The notes beneath the pieces were generated by a model. That model searched no databases. It worked only from the letters and a program-made list of their open reading frames with translations, and was not told the DNA's origin. This document shows positions 48,772 through 57,621 of a DNA stretch of 64,000 bases, piece by piece. The number at the start of each line of letters is the position of its first letter. Positions within the stretch are counted from its first letter, which is position 1. Source of the stretch: Alkalihalobacterium alkalinitrilicum (GTDB taxonomy: Bacteria; Bacillota; Bacilli; Bacillales; Bacillaceae_F); the NCBI RefSeq assembly GCF_002019605.1, contig NZ_KV917368.1:4695070-4759069 (forward strand), read 5' to 3'. Both the position numbers and the translations under genes were made by a program.

Positions 48772-49524
48772 GTGATTTTCATAGATATATATGTCATTCT
48801 AATAGGATTATTACTCGGCTCCTTCTTCAACGTTGTAGCCATCCGTCTATTAAATAAAAAATCAATCGCCTTCCCTCCTTCTCATTGTCCACATTGCAAA
48901 CACAAATTATCGGTATTAGATTTAGTTCCTGTCTTCAGTTATGTATTTCTAAAAGGCAAATGTCGTTATTGTCAAACAAAAATATCACCTTTATACCCAT
49001 TCGGTGAACTTTTAACAGCTACATCGATTTTTATCGTGTATAAATTTGTCGGTCTACAACTAGAGCTAATTCCAGCACTTCTCCTAACTGTTTTACTTGT
49101 CATTTCTGTATTAACTGACATTCGTAAACAACTTATTCTAGATGTAGTAACGTTACCAATGCTTGGTGTACTTATCATTTCTCACCTATTTATAGGTACA
49201 GAACCATTTTGGTACTATTTACTTGGTGGGGTTGTTGGTTTTGCATTGTTACTACTCATTGCCATCGTTAGTCGAGGTGGAATGGGTGGTGGTGATGTAA
49301 AGCTGTATGCGGCGATTGGTGTCGCGTTAGGACCATGGATGACGGTGATGAGTCTCGTTTTAGCATCATTTGTCGGTACGGTCATTGGTGTACTACTATT
49401 GGCACTTGGCATCGTGAAGCGTAAACAACCGATTGCGTTTGGGCCGTTTATCTTTATTGGAACGCTTTTAGCTTATTTATTTGGACAGGATATTTGGAAT
49501 TGGTATATTAACTTCTTATGGTAA
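48772..49524 (+). CDS. pilD: Prepilin peptidase, PilD/ComC family (250 aa)
   Basis: Membrane aspartic protease that cleaves and N-methylates prepilins. N-terminal GLLLGSFFNVVAIRL, a cytoplasmic zinc loop with four Cys (CPHCKHKLS...CRYCQTKISP, residues ~38-70), and the two catalytic Asp in LTDIRKQLILD (~115) and GGMGGGDVKLYAAIG (~177). About seven membrane segments. GTG start behind AGGAGGAGAG. B. subtilis has its prepilin peptidase gene comC at the same chromosomal place, between folC and spoIIB. Confidence 0.95.
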   Translation: MIFIDIYVILIGLLLGSFFNVVAIRLLNKKSIAFPPSHCPHCKHKLSVLDLVPVFSYVFLKGKCRYCQTKISPLYPFGELLTATSIFIVYKFVGLQLELIPALLLTVLLVISVLTDIRKQLILDVVTLPMLGVLIISHLFIGTEPFWYYLLGGVVGFALLLLIAIVSRGGMGGGDVKLYAAIGVALGPWMTVMSLVLASFVGTVIGVLLLALGIVKRKQPIAFGPFIFIGTLLAYLFGQDIWNWYINFLW

Positions 49525-49536
49525 GGGTGTGAGAAT

Positions 49537-49995
49537 ATGAATAATCAAAAAGGAATTACATTAATTGAGTTACTCGTAACGATTGTTATATTGGGGATTA
49601 TTGTAATTCCTATTCTCACGTTAATGACCAATGCCTTTACGAACACGGTTTCTCAAGGAAGAGAAACGCAAACTCTTTATTTTGCTCAGCAAGTGATCGA
49701 AGAAGTGAGAGTCAATTCGTACCCAAGTGCTTTAAAGGATGAAATAATTTACGGCACTTGTTCCCCTAATAGTGGCTGTACGGAAATTAACATAGCTCAA
49801 CTTGAACCGCCTTTGTTAGGAGATACAGAAGTACTTTATGAAATCTCATTTAGTGAGTTATCTGACGTAACTGATGATGAGGAAAGAAATCAGATATTAG
49901 CAGCTAGCTTTTTTGAAGTAGAAGTAACCGTAAAATCAAACGCACCAAACAGTCAAGATGTTTCTTTAGTTACGGTGGTGAAAAAGCAACCATGA
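49537..49995 (+). CDS. Minor pilin, PilV-like (152 aa)
   Basis: Prepilin signal QKG-ITLIELLVTIVILGIIVIPILTL at the extreme N-terminus, with a five-residue leader (MNNQKG) and Glu +5. The globular part has one Cys pair (GTCSPNSGC). Minor pilins prime pilus assembly and tune adhesion. It overlaps the next gene by 4 nt. The PilV label rests on order and on the FAQQVIEEVR segment after the helix, which is common in PilV proteins. Confidence 0.82.
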   Translation: MNNQKGITLIELLVTIVILGIIVIPILTLMTNAFTNTVSQGRETQTLYFAQQVIEEVRVNSYPSALKDEIIYGTCSPNSGCTEINIAQLEPPLLGDTEVLYEISFSELSDVTDDEERNQILAASFFEVEVTVKSNAPNSQDVSLVTVVKKQP

Positions 49996-50447
49996 GAAAT
50001 CAACGAGGTATTACTTTAGTCGAGTTACTTTTGACGATTACCATTATGTCAATGATTTCTATTCCTGTTTATATGTTAGTAAATAGTACATTGAAAGTCC
50101 ATCAACAAACGAGTATTGATAATCAACTGCAACATGAAGCGCGGTTTATCTCGCAATATATGAGTGAAAAAATTCGCGATGGAGCACAAATTTATAATAC
50201 TCCTGGAAAATGGGAGTTAAGAAAAGATGGAGAGGTATTTATCCGCTATGATGAGGTTACAAAAGAAGTTTTTCTTAAAGATAGTGGCCATCTATTATCG
50301 AATCAAGTAGAAAGTTTTGATGTAACACCTGAGCCAGCCGAAGACCCTGTCAAATACAATATATCCTTATCGTTACAAAATCGAGACCAGTCATATCGAT
50401 TGCAGTTAACCGTTTATAATAATGCGTACTCACGTTATAAAAAATGA
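49992..50447 (+). CDS. Minor pilin, PilW-like (151 aa)
   Basis: Prepilin signal QRG-ITLVELLLTITIMSMISIPVYMLV with a five-residue leader. The ectodomain includes EARFISQYMSEKIRDGAQIY, the 'Rx-ISxYMxxxIRxA' feature of PilW/ComGF-type pilins. No cysteines. Overlaps the previous gene by 4 nt; 16 nt to the next. Confidence 0.82.
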   Translation: MRNQRGITLVELLLTITIMSMISIPVYMLVNSTLKVHQQTSIDNQLQHEARFISQYMSEKIRDGAQIYNTPGKWELRKDGEVFIRYDEVTKEVFLKDSGHLLSNQVESFDVTPEPAEDPVKYNISLSLQNRDQSYRLQLTVYNNAYSRYKK

Positions 50448-50463
50448 GGGATGGTGAGTCATT

Positions 50464-51597
50464 ATGAATACCTGCTTAAGAAATGAAAAGGGAGCGGCTC
50501 TACTTTTAACATTATTTATTATTGTATTTGTTGGAATTGTAGGAGCTAGTTTAATAAATACAACTTTGTACGGTCAAAAAAATACAGTAACTTCTGTTGC
50601 AGAACAAGATGAGTTTTATAAACTTGAAACGGGTTTAGATTTTATGTTGCATGAAATGGCAACATTTTCGATTGAAGACGGGATCCTAATGTATGATGAT
50701 GGGGTTAATGCACCGTATCCAGTTGAAGACGAAAACGGTAACCCACAAAAAATCGTTAAGCGTGGACCGTACTATTATATAGAAACAGGCCAACCATTGA
50801 ATGTTACATATGAAATTGATAATCAGGAGGTAGAAGTATCAGTTTCATATGAGCATGAAGTGATAGGAGAAGAGACGGAGTATACTTATAAAGTCATAGC
50901 TCAATTCCCAAATAGTAAGTTTGAGAGATCACTAGATATGATTGTGAGAGTTCCTGTTAAAAGTGAGTTGATCGAGATCCCTCCCCCACCTCCTGGGCAT
51001 GTGGGACCCCAAAAACCTCCAAAATTTCCTGGAAATAATGGAGATTTAATAATTTATACAGATAAACATAATATACACAGAGATGATTGGAAAAGTATCT
51101 CGGTAAAAAGAAACTCAACGTTTCAAAGCTTTATTGATTATTATGAGTTAGATACTTCAAAAGCAACAACAGTTTGGAATGGTGTTCCTAAACCAAGTAA
51201 TAATAGTGTTAGATATTATAGTTTAATAAAAGCTAGTGGGAATGAAGTTGGGATAGCAATCCAACCTGGGCATTTAACCTATGCAAAAAACGTAGAAATT
51301 AGTGGATGTGGAAGTTCAGGAAGTGTCACAATTCATGGTGTACTAATAGCAGAAAATATCGATATAGGTGGTAATTGTAAATATATCTTATCTGGTGGGA
51401 TTATCGCAAAAGATTTTACGCAAAGATCAAATGCAACTACATTAGAAGTTGATCCTAATGGAGGTTTTGATGAAGATGGTGGTGCTGACGGTTATGAACC
51501 TCCTCCAAGAGAAATCCCGACCATTAAAGATTCGGACTACAACTGGGGGCTCAACACGCATTTTGAAATTACGAACATGGAAACGAACAGAAAGTAA
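50464..51597 (+). CDS. PilX-like pilin with C-terminal beta-solenoid-like domain (377 aa)
   Basis: PilX-type start: NEKGAALLLTLFIIVFVGIVGASLINTT, with Gly at the cleavage point but Ala-Ala-Leu and no Glu +5, as in PilX/GspK-like tip subunits. Residues ~35-165 form an ectodomain. A proline linker (IEIPPPPPGHVGPQKPP, ~172-188) leads to a region of short repeating strands (VEISGCGSSGSVTIHGVLIAENIDIGG...ILSGGIIAKDF, ~278-325) that looks like a bactofilin-type beta-solenoid. The size and Pro-linker suggest a tip adhesin. Confidence 0.78.
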   Translation: MNTCLRNEKGAALLLTLFIIVFVGIVGASLINTTLYGQKNTVTSVAEQDEFYKLETGLDFMLHEMATFSIEDGILMYDDGVNAPYPVEDENGNPQKIVKRGPYYYIETGQPLNVTYEIDNQEVEVSVSYEHEVIGEETEYTYKVIAQFPNSKFERSLDMIVRVPVKSELIEIPPPPPGHVGPQKPPKFPGNNGDLIIYTDKHNIHRDDWKSISVKRNSTFQSFIDYYELDTSKATTVWNGVPKPSNNSVRYYSLIKASGNEVGIAIQPGHLTYAKNVEISGCGSSGSVTIHGVLIAENIDIGGNCKYILSGGIIAKDFTQRSNATTLEVDPNGGFDEDGGADGYEPPPREIPTIKDSDYNWGLNTHFEITNMETNRK

Positions 51598-51628
51598 CAT
51601 AAGATAATTTGAACTTCGAGGTGACTTC

Positions 51629-52771
51629 ATGTTATTCAACAACAAATACTCAGGCATTGATTTTCGCGAAAAACGAGTGACGTTTGCGACGGTGAGAATG
51701 GACAAGCAGCTTCCTGTACTTCAGGAAGTGTATGAAACGGAATTAACGGACTCCATCGTTGTAGCTGGGAAAGTTCAAGAAAAGGGCTTGCTTGCGACGT
51801 CACTTCGTAGTTATTTACAACAAAATAAAAACGTATCAAAGCATGCTCATTTAGCGATACCGACGCAGCATTCGTTAATTCGCAAAATCAACTCCTTACC
51901 TGATGTAGGAGAGCCTGAGCTTGCGAAGTTGCTTCACTTTCAAATTGGGGAATCGATTCATCTTCCGTTTGAAGAGCCACTTTATGATTTTGTAAAAATT
52001 GGATCGATTTTACCTGAAACAAAACAGGAGACAAGTAACGACTCAGGAGAAGAGGATGAATTCACGTTAGAAGAATTAACTAAAAGCGTTGAAAAGGAAC
52101 TGCAAGGTCCGCGAAGTGAAATTTTATTTTTTGCGACCTCTCGTCAGTTATCAGAAGGTTTGCTTGAAGTTTGTGAGGATGCAGGATATAAACCGTTAAC
52201 GGCGGAATTACGAGCTTTAGCGTTACAACGGTTGTTGATGTATACACATCCGAATTGGTTAAAAGGAACTGAGATGATCTTGGATGTTTCTAATGATTCA
52301 GTTGATATTCACATATTTAAAGAAGAGCTGATCGTCTTTTCTCGTACGATGGAAATGAATCGCAATGACTATTTTAATAGTTTAAATTCAGCTTCTGAAG
52401 ACGTCCTATCCTTTAATTCGGATACGTTTACCGTTCATGAGGAAATTGCCGCTACGACTGAAAGACCCAAGAACTTCCAAGAGGATGCCTATCTTGATGA
52501 TTTACTCAATGAAATTCAAAAGGCGCAAAACTTTTATCGATATTCGTTAGGAGAACGAGATAGTGAATTTGATCGTATCATCGTGACGGGTGAAAATACT
52601 AAACTCATTTTTTCTCGTTTAGTTGAGCGGCTCCCGAATGAAGTTGTTCAAATAGATTACAGCTCGATAGTTGATTTTGGATTTATGCAACATGATTTAC
52701 TTGATAGTTGCAGTGTTGCGATTGGTCTTGCCATGCGTGGGAATGAAAAAGGAGAAAAGAAAAAGAAGTAG
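51629..52771 (+). CDS. pilM: Type IV pilus inner-membrane accessory protein PilM (380 aa)
   Basis: Actin-like cytoplasmic ATPase-fold protein. N-terminal SGIDFREKRVTFATV (phosphate-1-like loop), AIPTQHSLIRKINSLP, ELAKLLHFQIGESIHLPFEEPLYDF, then ILDVSNDSVDIHIFKEELIVFSR (phosphate-2-like). Binds the N-terminus of PilN and couples it to the motor. GAGGTGAC precedes the ATG. Followed by pilN and pilO in the canonical order. Confidence 0.88.
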   Translation: MLFNNKYSGIDFREKRVTFATVRMDKQLPVLQEVYETELTDSIVVAGKVQEKGLLATSLRSYLQQNKNVSKHAHLAIPTQHSLIRKINSLPDVGEPELAKLLHFQIGESIHLPFEEPLYDFVKIGSILPETKQETSNDSGEEDEFTLEELTKSVEKELQGPRSEILFFATSRQLSEGLLEVCEDAGYKPLTAELRALALQRLLMYTHPNWLKGTEMILDVSNDSVDIHIFKEELIVFSRTMEMNRNDYFNSLNSASEDVLSFNSDTFTVHEEIAATTERPKNFQEDAYLDDLLNEIQKAQNFYRYSLGERDSEFDRIIVTGENTKLIFSRLVERLPNEVVQIDYSSIVDFGFMQHDLLDSCSVAIGLAMRGNEKGEKKKK

Positions 52772-52810
52772 CAACGAATTTTAACGTTTCATAAGATTGG
52801 AGCGATAACA

Positions 52811-53368
52811 GTGAATATTAACATAGATTTATTACCACAACGAGTCAAGACAAAAGAAGGGGGATTCCCCGTCATTCCTGTAGCTGGTGTTTTAACGGTT
52901 GTCGCCACCGCCAGCCTTCTTACGTACACGTATTTTGATACGAAAAGCTCGGTGCAATCGTTAGAAGAACAAATACTCGCACAAACGGAAGTTCAAAACA
53001 CGTTACAACAAGATTTTCTAACGAAAACGACGGGTCTAACAGAATATAACTATGTTGAGCAGTATACCCATATGAACAGGTTATTAGGAAGTATTTATAA
53101 AGATACGATCGATACGAAAGAACGTGTGTATATGCTGTTACCTGAAAAAGCTGAAGTCAATAATTATTCTTTCGTCAATAGTGGTGAACTTTCGATGCAA
53201 ATCACGTTTCAGTCAAAAGGCGATGCTGCAATTTATTTAAATCGATTATTAAATGCTGATCTTGTGTCAAGTGCGGAAGTACAAACGATTTCAACAAATG
53301 ATCAAGATTTGGTGTATCAATCTCAATTTACTTTAATGCTTCATACGTTAGTAGGTGAAGAGTCATGA
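52811..53368 (+). CDS. pilN: Type IV pilus assembly protein PilN (185 aa)
   Basis: Begins with the PilM-binding motif INIDLLPQRVKTKE, a near-perfect version of the family's 'xNLLPxR' signature. One membrane segment (~21-41), a coiled-coil stretch, and a small ferredoxin-like periplasm-side domain. GTG start behind TTGGAGCG. Overlaps pilO by 4 nt. Confidence 0.88.
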   Translation: MNINIDLLPQRVKTKEGGFPVIPVAGVLTVVATASLLTYTYFDTKSSVQSLEEQILAQTEVQNTLQQDFLTKTTGLTEYNYVEQYTHMNRLLGSIYKDTIDTKERVYMLLPEKAEVNNYSFVNSGELSMQITFQSKGDAAIYLNRLLNADLVSSAEVQTISTNDQDLVYQSQFTLMLHTLVGEES

Positions 53369-54828
53369 GTGAATGGGTGAATGAAAATAAAAAACAAATT
53401 TTATATAGTGTTCTTATTTTCTTTTTAGCATTAGCAGCATTTTATTTATACTTTGTTCGACCATTACAAGCTGAGGAAATTAGCCAAGAAGAAGAGTTAC
53501 AGCGAATTCAAACAGACATCACTTATTATGAAACACAAATAAATAAGTTATCACCGCAAACATTAACTCGATTGGAGATAAAGAACTTACTCGATCGTGT
53601 TCCGATGCGGCCGAATGTAGAGCAAGTCATCGCAGATTTAGAACGAACCGAGCTTGAAACGGGTGTTGTCATTAATAACGTTTCGTTCAGTATTTACCCA
53701 AACGAAAGCCAAGAACAAACATGGAAACATATATTATCAGATGATTTATATACTTTACTCGAAACTCAAGTCGCTGATGTTGACGCTCTTTTCGTGTCTT
53801 ATATAGAAATGAACGTAAATATAAATGGCGAAGAAGAAGATGTGCACACCTTTATAGAAGAAATTGAAAAACTCAAACGTATTATGCATGTCAAAAGTTA
53901 TAATTATTCGATTGATAATGAGAATGATCGACTACAAGGATTGGTAACGCTACGCGCGTTTTATAGTGAGAACTTTGCTGAGTTTATTGAAGTTGTTGAA
54001 GATTTCAAGCTTGATTATGATTTTGACCCGAGCAAGCTCAATCGATATATTGAGGTAGCTTCGGAAATTGGTGACAGAACAGAAACGAGTAGTGATCAAC
54101 CTACTGACCCTACTTCATCAACAGGTAACGGCCAAACATCGACTTCTGCAGAGCTAAAACCTATTAATCAGTCTCAAAGGTATATTCAACCGCATCCTAC
54201 AGATGTGAATTCGGATGCTCAGGCGTTCTATGTCGTCCAAACCGGTGGTTATAATACGGAAACGTCATTATATGAACAAATTACGAAGCTAAGAAATGCG
54301 GGGATTTACCCAAGAGAAATTGAACGAGATAAAAATCAAACCGAATCTAGTGAAACAAAATTTGTGATTTATACTGGAATATCACATGATCGAGCTTCTG
54401 CTGAACGATTAGCGAGTTATGTTTCATCCTTAAATCCAGATTTTACTTCGTGGATCGATCAAATTTCTTATCAAAACCAGGGGTTGTCTTCTTTAGGACA
54501 AGCTGCCCATGATGTTGTAGTAGAAGCGACAGATGTGGTGACGAAAGGCATGGCGCAAGAAAATTACCAATTGTCATCCGAACAACTCGAACTTCTTTCG
54601 GCAAAAATTCGTGTCTATGAATTAAAAGCCAAAGAGGAAATTAATAAAAGTTCCGATACTACATCAAAATATCAACTAGAAGATACATTGGTGCAAATAA
54701 AACAAGTAGAAAATACGTTAAAGCAATATCAAAGTCAAAACCAACGTTCATTGCTATTGCAATCACAAGGAGCGTTGCTTGACTTTATGCTAACGTTGAA
54801 TGGATATGTAAGTCTTACAGAAAAGTAA
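53365..54828 (+). CDS. pilO: PilO fused to a C-terminal SPOR-like module (487 aa)
   Basis: Residues 1-~215: one membrane segment (QILYSVLIFFLALAAFYLYF, ~12-31), coiled coil and a PilO-type domain (LLDRVPMRPNVEQVIADLERTELETGVVINNVSFS). A Ser/Thr-rich linker (~232-262) leads to QAFYVVQTGGYNTETSLYEQITKLRNAG...VIYTGISHDRASAERLASYVSS (~285-365), which reads as a SPOR peptidoglycan-binding domain. A ~110-residue helical tail follows. Normal PilO proteins are ~200 residues, so this is a fusion. The SPOR-plus-helical-tail layout resembles SpoIIB encoded 5 kb downstream. Confidence 0.8.
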   Translation: MSEWVNENKKQILYSVLIFFLALAAFYLYFVRPLQAEEISQEEELQRIQTDITYYETQINKLSPQTLTRLEIKNLLDRVPMRPNVEQVIADLERTELETGVVINNVSFSIYPNESQEQTWKHILSDDLYTLLETQVADVDALFVSYIEMNVNINGEEEDVHTFIEEIEKLKRIMHVKSYNYSIDNENDRLQGLVTLRAFYSENFAEFIEVVEDFKLDYDFDPSKLNRYIEVASEIGDRTETSSDQPTDPTSSTGNGQTSTSAELKPINQSQRYIQPHPTDVNSDAQAFYVVQTGGYNTETSLYEQITKLRNAGIYPREIERDKNQTESSETKFVIYTGISHDRASAERLASYVSSLNPDFTSWIDQISYQNQGLSSLGQAAHDVVVEATDVVTKGMAQENYQLSSEQLELLSAKIRVYELKAKEEINKSSDTTSKYQLEDTLVQIKQVENTLKQYQSQNQRSLLLQSQGALLDFMLTLNGYVSLTEK

Positions 54829-54871
54829 CATTAGCCTTAATAGCTAGTTTGATAGAAAAGGAGCTATGGAT

Positions 54872-56545
54872 ATGGCCATACAAAAACGTAGACGGTTAGG
54901 CGATTTGCTCGTTGAAGCAGGTGTTATTACAGAAGACCAATTGATGGAAGCTCTTCATGAACAAAAGGCGACGAAAAATCGTTTAGGTGACCAGCTCGTT
55001 CAAATGAATTTCGTCGATGAACAGCAAATTATTGAGGTTCTCGAGTTTCAACTTGGTATTCCTCATATTAATTTATATAAACAAAAAATCGATCCCAAAA
55101 TCATTGGAATTATTAATGAAGAATTAGCACGTCGCTACCAACTGCTTCCTGTAAAACGAACAGGAGACCGTCTTATGATTGCGATGGCAGATCCACTCGA
55201 TTATTTTGCAATTGATGACATTCGCTTAAGTACAGGATTTGAAATTGAGCCAGCGATTGCAAAAAAAGATGAGCTTCGGTTAGCAATCAATCGTTATTAC
55301 GGCATGCAAAAGTCAATTGATCAAATGTTAAAAGATATTAATTCAAATGATGATGAAGAGCTTTTACTTGAAGTTCAACAGTCGGACGATTCTCCTGTTG
55401 CGAAAATGATTAATCAGCTCATTAGTCAAGCGGTTCAAGTCGGTGCGAGTGACATTCACTTTGATCCATTAGAAACAGATACAGTCATTCGGTTTCGTGT
55501 AGACGGTGTGCTTCGTCCTGAACGTACGCTCCCGAAAAATATGCACAATGTTCTTGTTTCAAGGGTGAAAATTTTATCGGATTTAAATATCGCCGAAAAA
55601 CGACTGCCTCAAGATGGACGTTTTAAGATGGATATTGACCTTCGTAAAATAGACCTGCGTGTTTCTTGTTTACCAACTATTTTTGGCGAAAAAATCGTTA
55701 TGCGACTTTTAGATACAGGAAATGTTTTATTAGGAATTGATCGTTTAGGTTTCTCTGAAGTAAATCAAACCAATTTCAAAAAAATGTTAAAGCAAGCATA
55801 CGGAATTCTTTTAGTTACGGGACCTACAGGAAGCGGAAAATCAACTACGTTGTATTCAGCTTTATCTAATATCAATTCAGAAGATGTGAATATCATTACT
55901 GTTGAAGATCCTGTTGAGTATCAGTTAAGAGGAATTAACCAAGTTCAAGTAAATTCAAGTATTGGCATGACGTTTGCTGCAGGTCTGCGTTCGATTTTAC
56001 GACAAGATCCAGATATTATCATGGTCGGGGAAGTCCGTGACTCAGAAACCGCTGAAATTGCATTGCGATCGGCGATGACAGGACATTTAGTCTTAACGAC
56101 TCTTCATACGAATGATGCGGTAAGTGCTATTAGCCGTTTGATTGATATGGGAGTTGAACCATTTCTTGTTTCTTCAGCATTGACGGGTGTTGTTGCACAA
56201 CGGCTTGTTCGGCGTGTTTGTCCTTCGTGTGCAGCGTCTTATGAATTAACGGACAAAGAGCGACAATTGTTTGCTTCAAGAGGGATAGAAACAACGAAAA
56301 TTGTAAAAGGGCAAGGCTGTGCAACATGTAATAGTACGGGATATAAAGGTCGAATGGCGATTCACGAAACGGTACTAATTGATGATTTTTTACGTGAAAT
56401 GATTACGAAAAAAGCATCGGATTCAGAGTATCGTCACTACGTCGAGCAAAAGGGCTTTGTCGCTATGTTTGAAGATGGATTAATGAAAGTAGCTAAAGGT
56501 TATACGACGTTAGATGAAGTCTTTAGAGTAACTGTTGGAGAGTAG
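54872..56545 (+). CDS. pilB: Type IV pilus extension ATPase PilB with MshEN domain (557 aa)
   Basis: GspE/PilB-family hexameric ATPase. The N-terminal MshEN region has two tandem 24-residue repeats (RLGDLLVEAGVITEDQLMEALHEQ-type at ~8-31, then RLGDQLVQMNFVDEQQIIEVLEFQ-type at ~38-61), the c-di-GMP-binding motif of MshE. Motor: Walker A GPTGSGKSTT (~315), Asp box ITVEDPVEYQ, Walker B QDPDIIMVGEVRD, His box TGHLVLTTLHTND, and the zinc four-Cys CPSCAAS...GCATC (~450-485). ATG 54872 is preferred: AAAGGAG ends 8 nt upstream; ATG 54866 is too close. Confidence 0.94.
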   Translation: MAIQKRRRLGDLLVEAGVITEDQLMEALHEQKATKNRLGDQLVQMNFVDEQQIIEVLEFQLGIPHINLYKQKIDPKIIGIINEELARRYQLLPVKRTGDRLMIAMADPLDYFAIDDIRLSTGFEIEPAIAKKDELRLAINRYYGMQKSIDQMLKDINSNDDEELLLEVQQSDDSPVAKMINQLISQAVQVGASDIHFDPLETDTVIRFRVDGVLRPERTLPKNMHNVLVSRVKILSDLNIAEKRLPQDGRFKMDIDLRKIDLRVSCLPTIFGEKIVMRLLDTGNVLLGIDRLGFSEVNQTNFKKMLKQAYGILLVTGPTGSGKSTTLYSALSNINSEDVNIITVEDPVEYQLRGINQVQVNSSIGMTFAAGLRSILRQDPDIIMVGEVRDSETAEIALRSAMTGHLVLTTLHTNDAVSAISRLIDMGVEPFLVSSALTGVVAQRLVRRVCPSCAASYELTDKERQLFASRGIETTKIVKGQGCATCNSTGYKGRMAIHETVLIDDFLREMITKKASDSEYRHYVEQKGFVAMFEDGLMKVAKGYTTLDEVFRVTVGE

Positions 56546-56554
56546 GTGATGTAA

Positions 56555-57595
56555 ATGGATATGAATAAACTTTTATATTTTGCTTTTCAGAACGGAGCTT
56601 CCGATTTACACATCACAGTTGATACGACACCGATCGTTCGAATAAACGGTAAGTTGAAAAAAGTTGGCTCACAGATATTAACACAAGAAATAACTCTCAG
56701 TTTAGCGAAGCAAATTACGACGGAAAGCCAATTTGAAAAGTTTCAACAAACGAGCGAATTCGATTTTTCTTATACGCTTGAAGATGCATGTCGTTTTCGT
56801 GTGAATTTATTTAAACAAATGGGAGCAATCGGTATTGTTTGTCGTGTCATTAATAGTAAAGTACCGACGCTTGAAGATTTAAAACTACCAGACATCGTTA
56901 AATATTTTGCAAGACAAACCCAAGGACTCCTACTTGTTACAGGTCCTACTGGAAGTGGTAAGTCAACAACACTGGCGGCGATCATTAATTATATTAATGA
57001 TAATATGAGTAAACATATTTTAACATTAGAAGATCCAATTGAGTATTTACATCATCATAAAAAAAGTATTATTAACCAGCGTGAAATTGGACAAGATAGT
57101 CAATCGTTTTCCATCGGTTTACGTGCTGCTCTTCGTCAAGACCCAGACGTTATTCTAGTCGGTGAGATGCGTGATTTAGACACGATTCATACGGCAATCA
57201 CGGCAGCGGAGACAGGTCATTTAGTACTCGGTACGCTTCATACGACAACGGCGTCTCAAACCGTTCATCGGATTATTGACGTATTTCCTGGAGAACAGCA
57301 CCAACAAATTCGGATGCAATTAGCGAGTACGTTATCAGGCGTGATTTCTCAACGACTTATGCCGACAGCTGATGAAAGAGGACGTACAGCGGCATTAGAA
57401 ATTTTAGTGAGTAATCCTGCGGTCGCTAACTTAATTCGTTCAGATAAGATCCATCAAATCTTAACAATCTTAGAAACGAGTCGAAGTAGTGGCATGCAAA
57501 CGATCAACATGGCGGTGTTAGATCTCGTCAATAAAGGTATTGTTACGCGGGCAGTTGCTGATGAATTTGTACCAGGCTGGGATAAACACGAGTAA
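56555..57595 (+). CDS. pilT: Type IV pilus retraction ATPase PilT (346 aa)
   Basis: Starts with the family's GASDLHITVDTTPIVRINGKL. Walker A GPTGSGKSTT (~130), Asp box LEDPIEYLHHH, Walker B QDPDVILVGEMRD, His box TGHLVLGTLHTTTA. The C-terminal ANLIRSDKIHQI corresponds to the AIRNLIRE motif required for retraction. No zinc motif, as expected for PilT. Its presence means the pili are probably retractile (twitching or DNA uptake). Confidence 0.94.
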   Translation: MDMNKLLYFAFQNGASDLHITVDTTPIVRINGKLKKVGSQILTQEITLSLAKQITTESQFEKFQQTSEFDFSYTLEDACRFRVNLFKQMGAIGIVCRVINSKVPTLEDLKLPDIVKYFARQTQGLLLVTGPTGSGKSTTLAAIINYINDNMSKHILTLEDPIEYLHHHKKSIINQREIGQDSQSFSIGLRAALRQDPDVILVGEMRDLDTIHTAITAAETGHLVLGTLHTTTASQTVHRIIDVFPGEQHQQIRMQLASTLSGVISQRLMPTADERGRTAALEILVSNPAVANLIRSDKIHQILTILETSRSSGMQTINMAVLDLVNKGIVTRAVADEFVPGWDKHE

Positions 57596-57621
57596 AAATT
57601 TGGTATGAAAGGGAGAACAAG

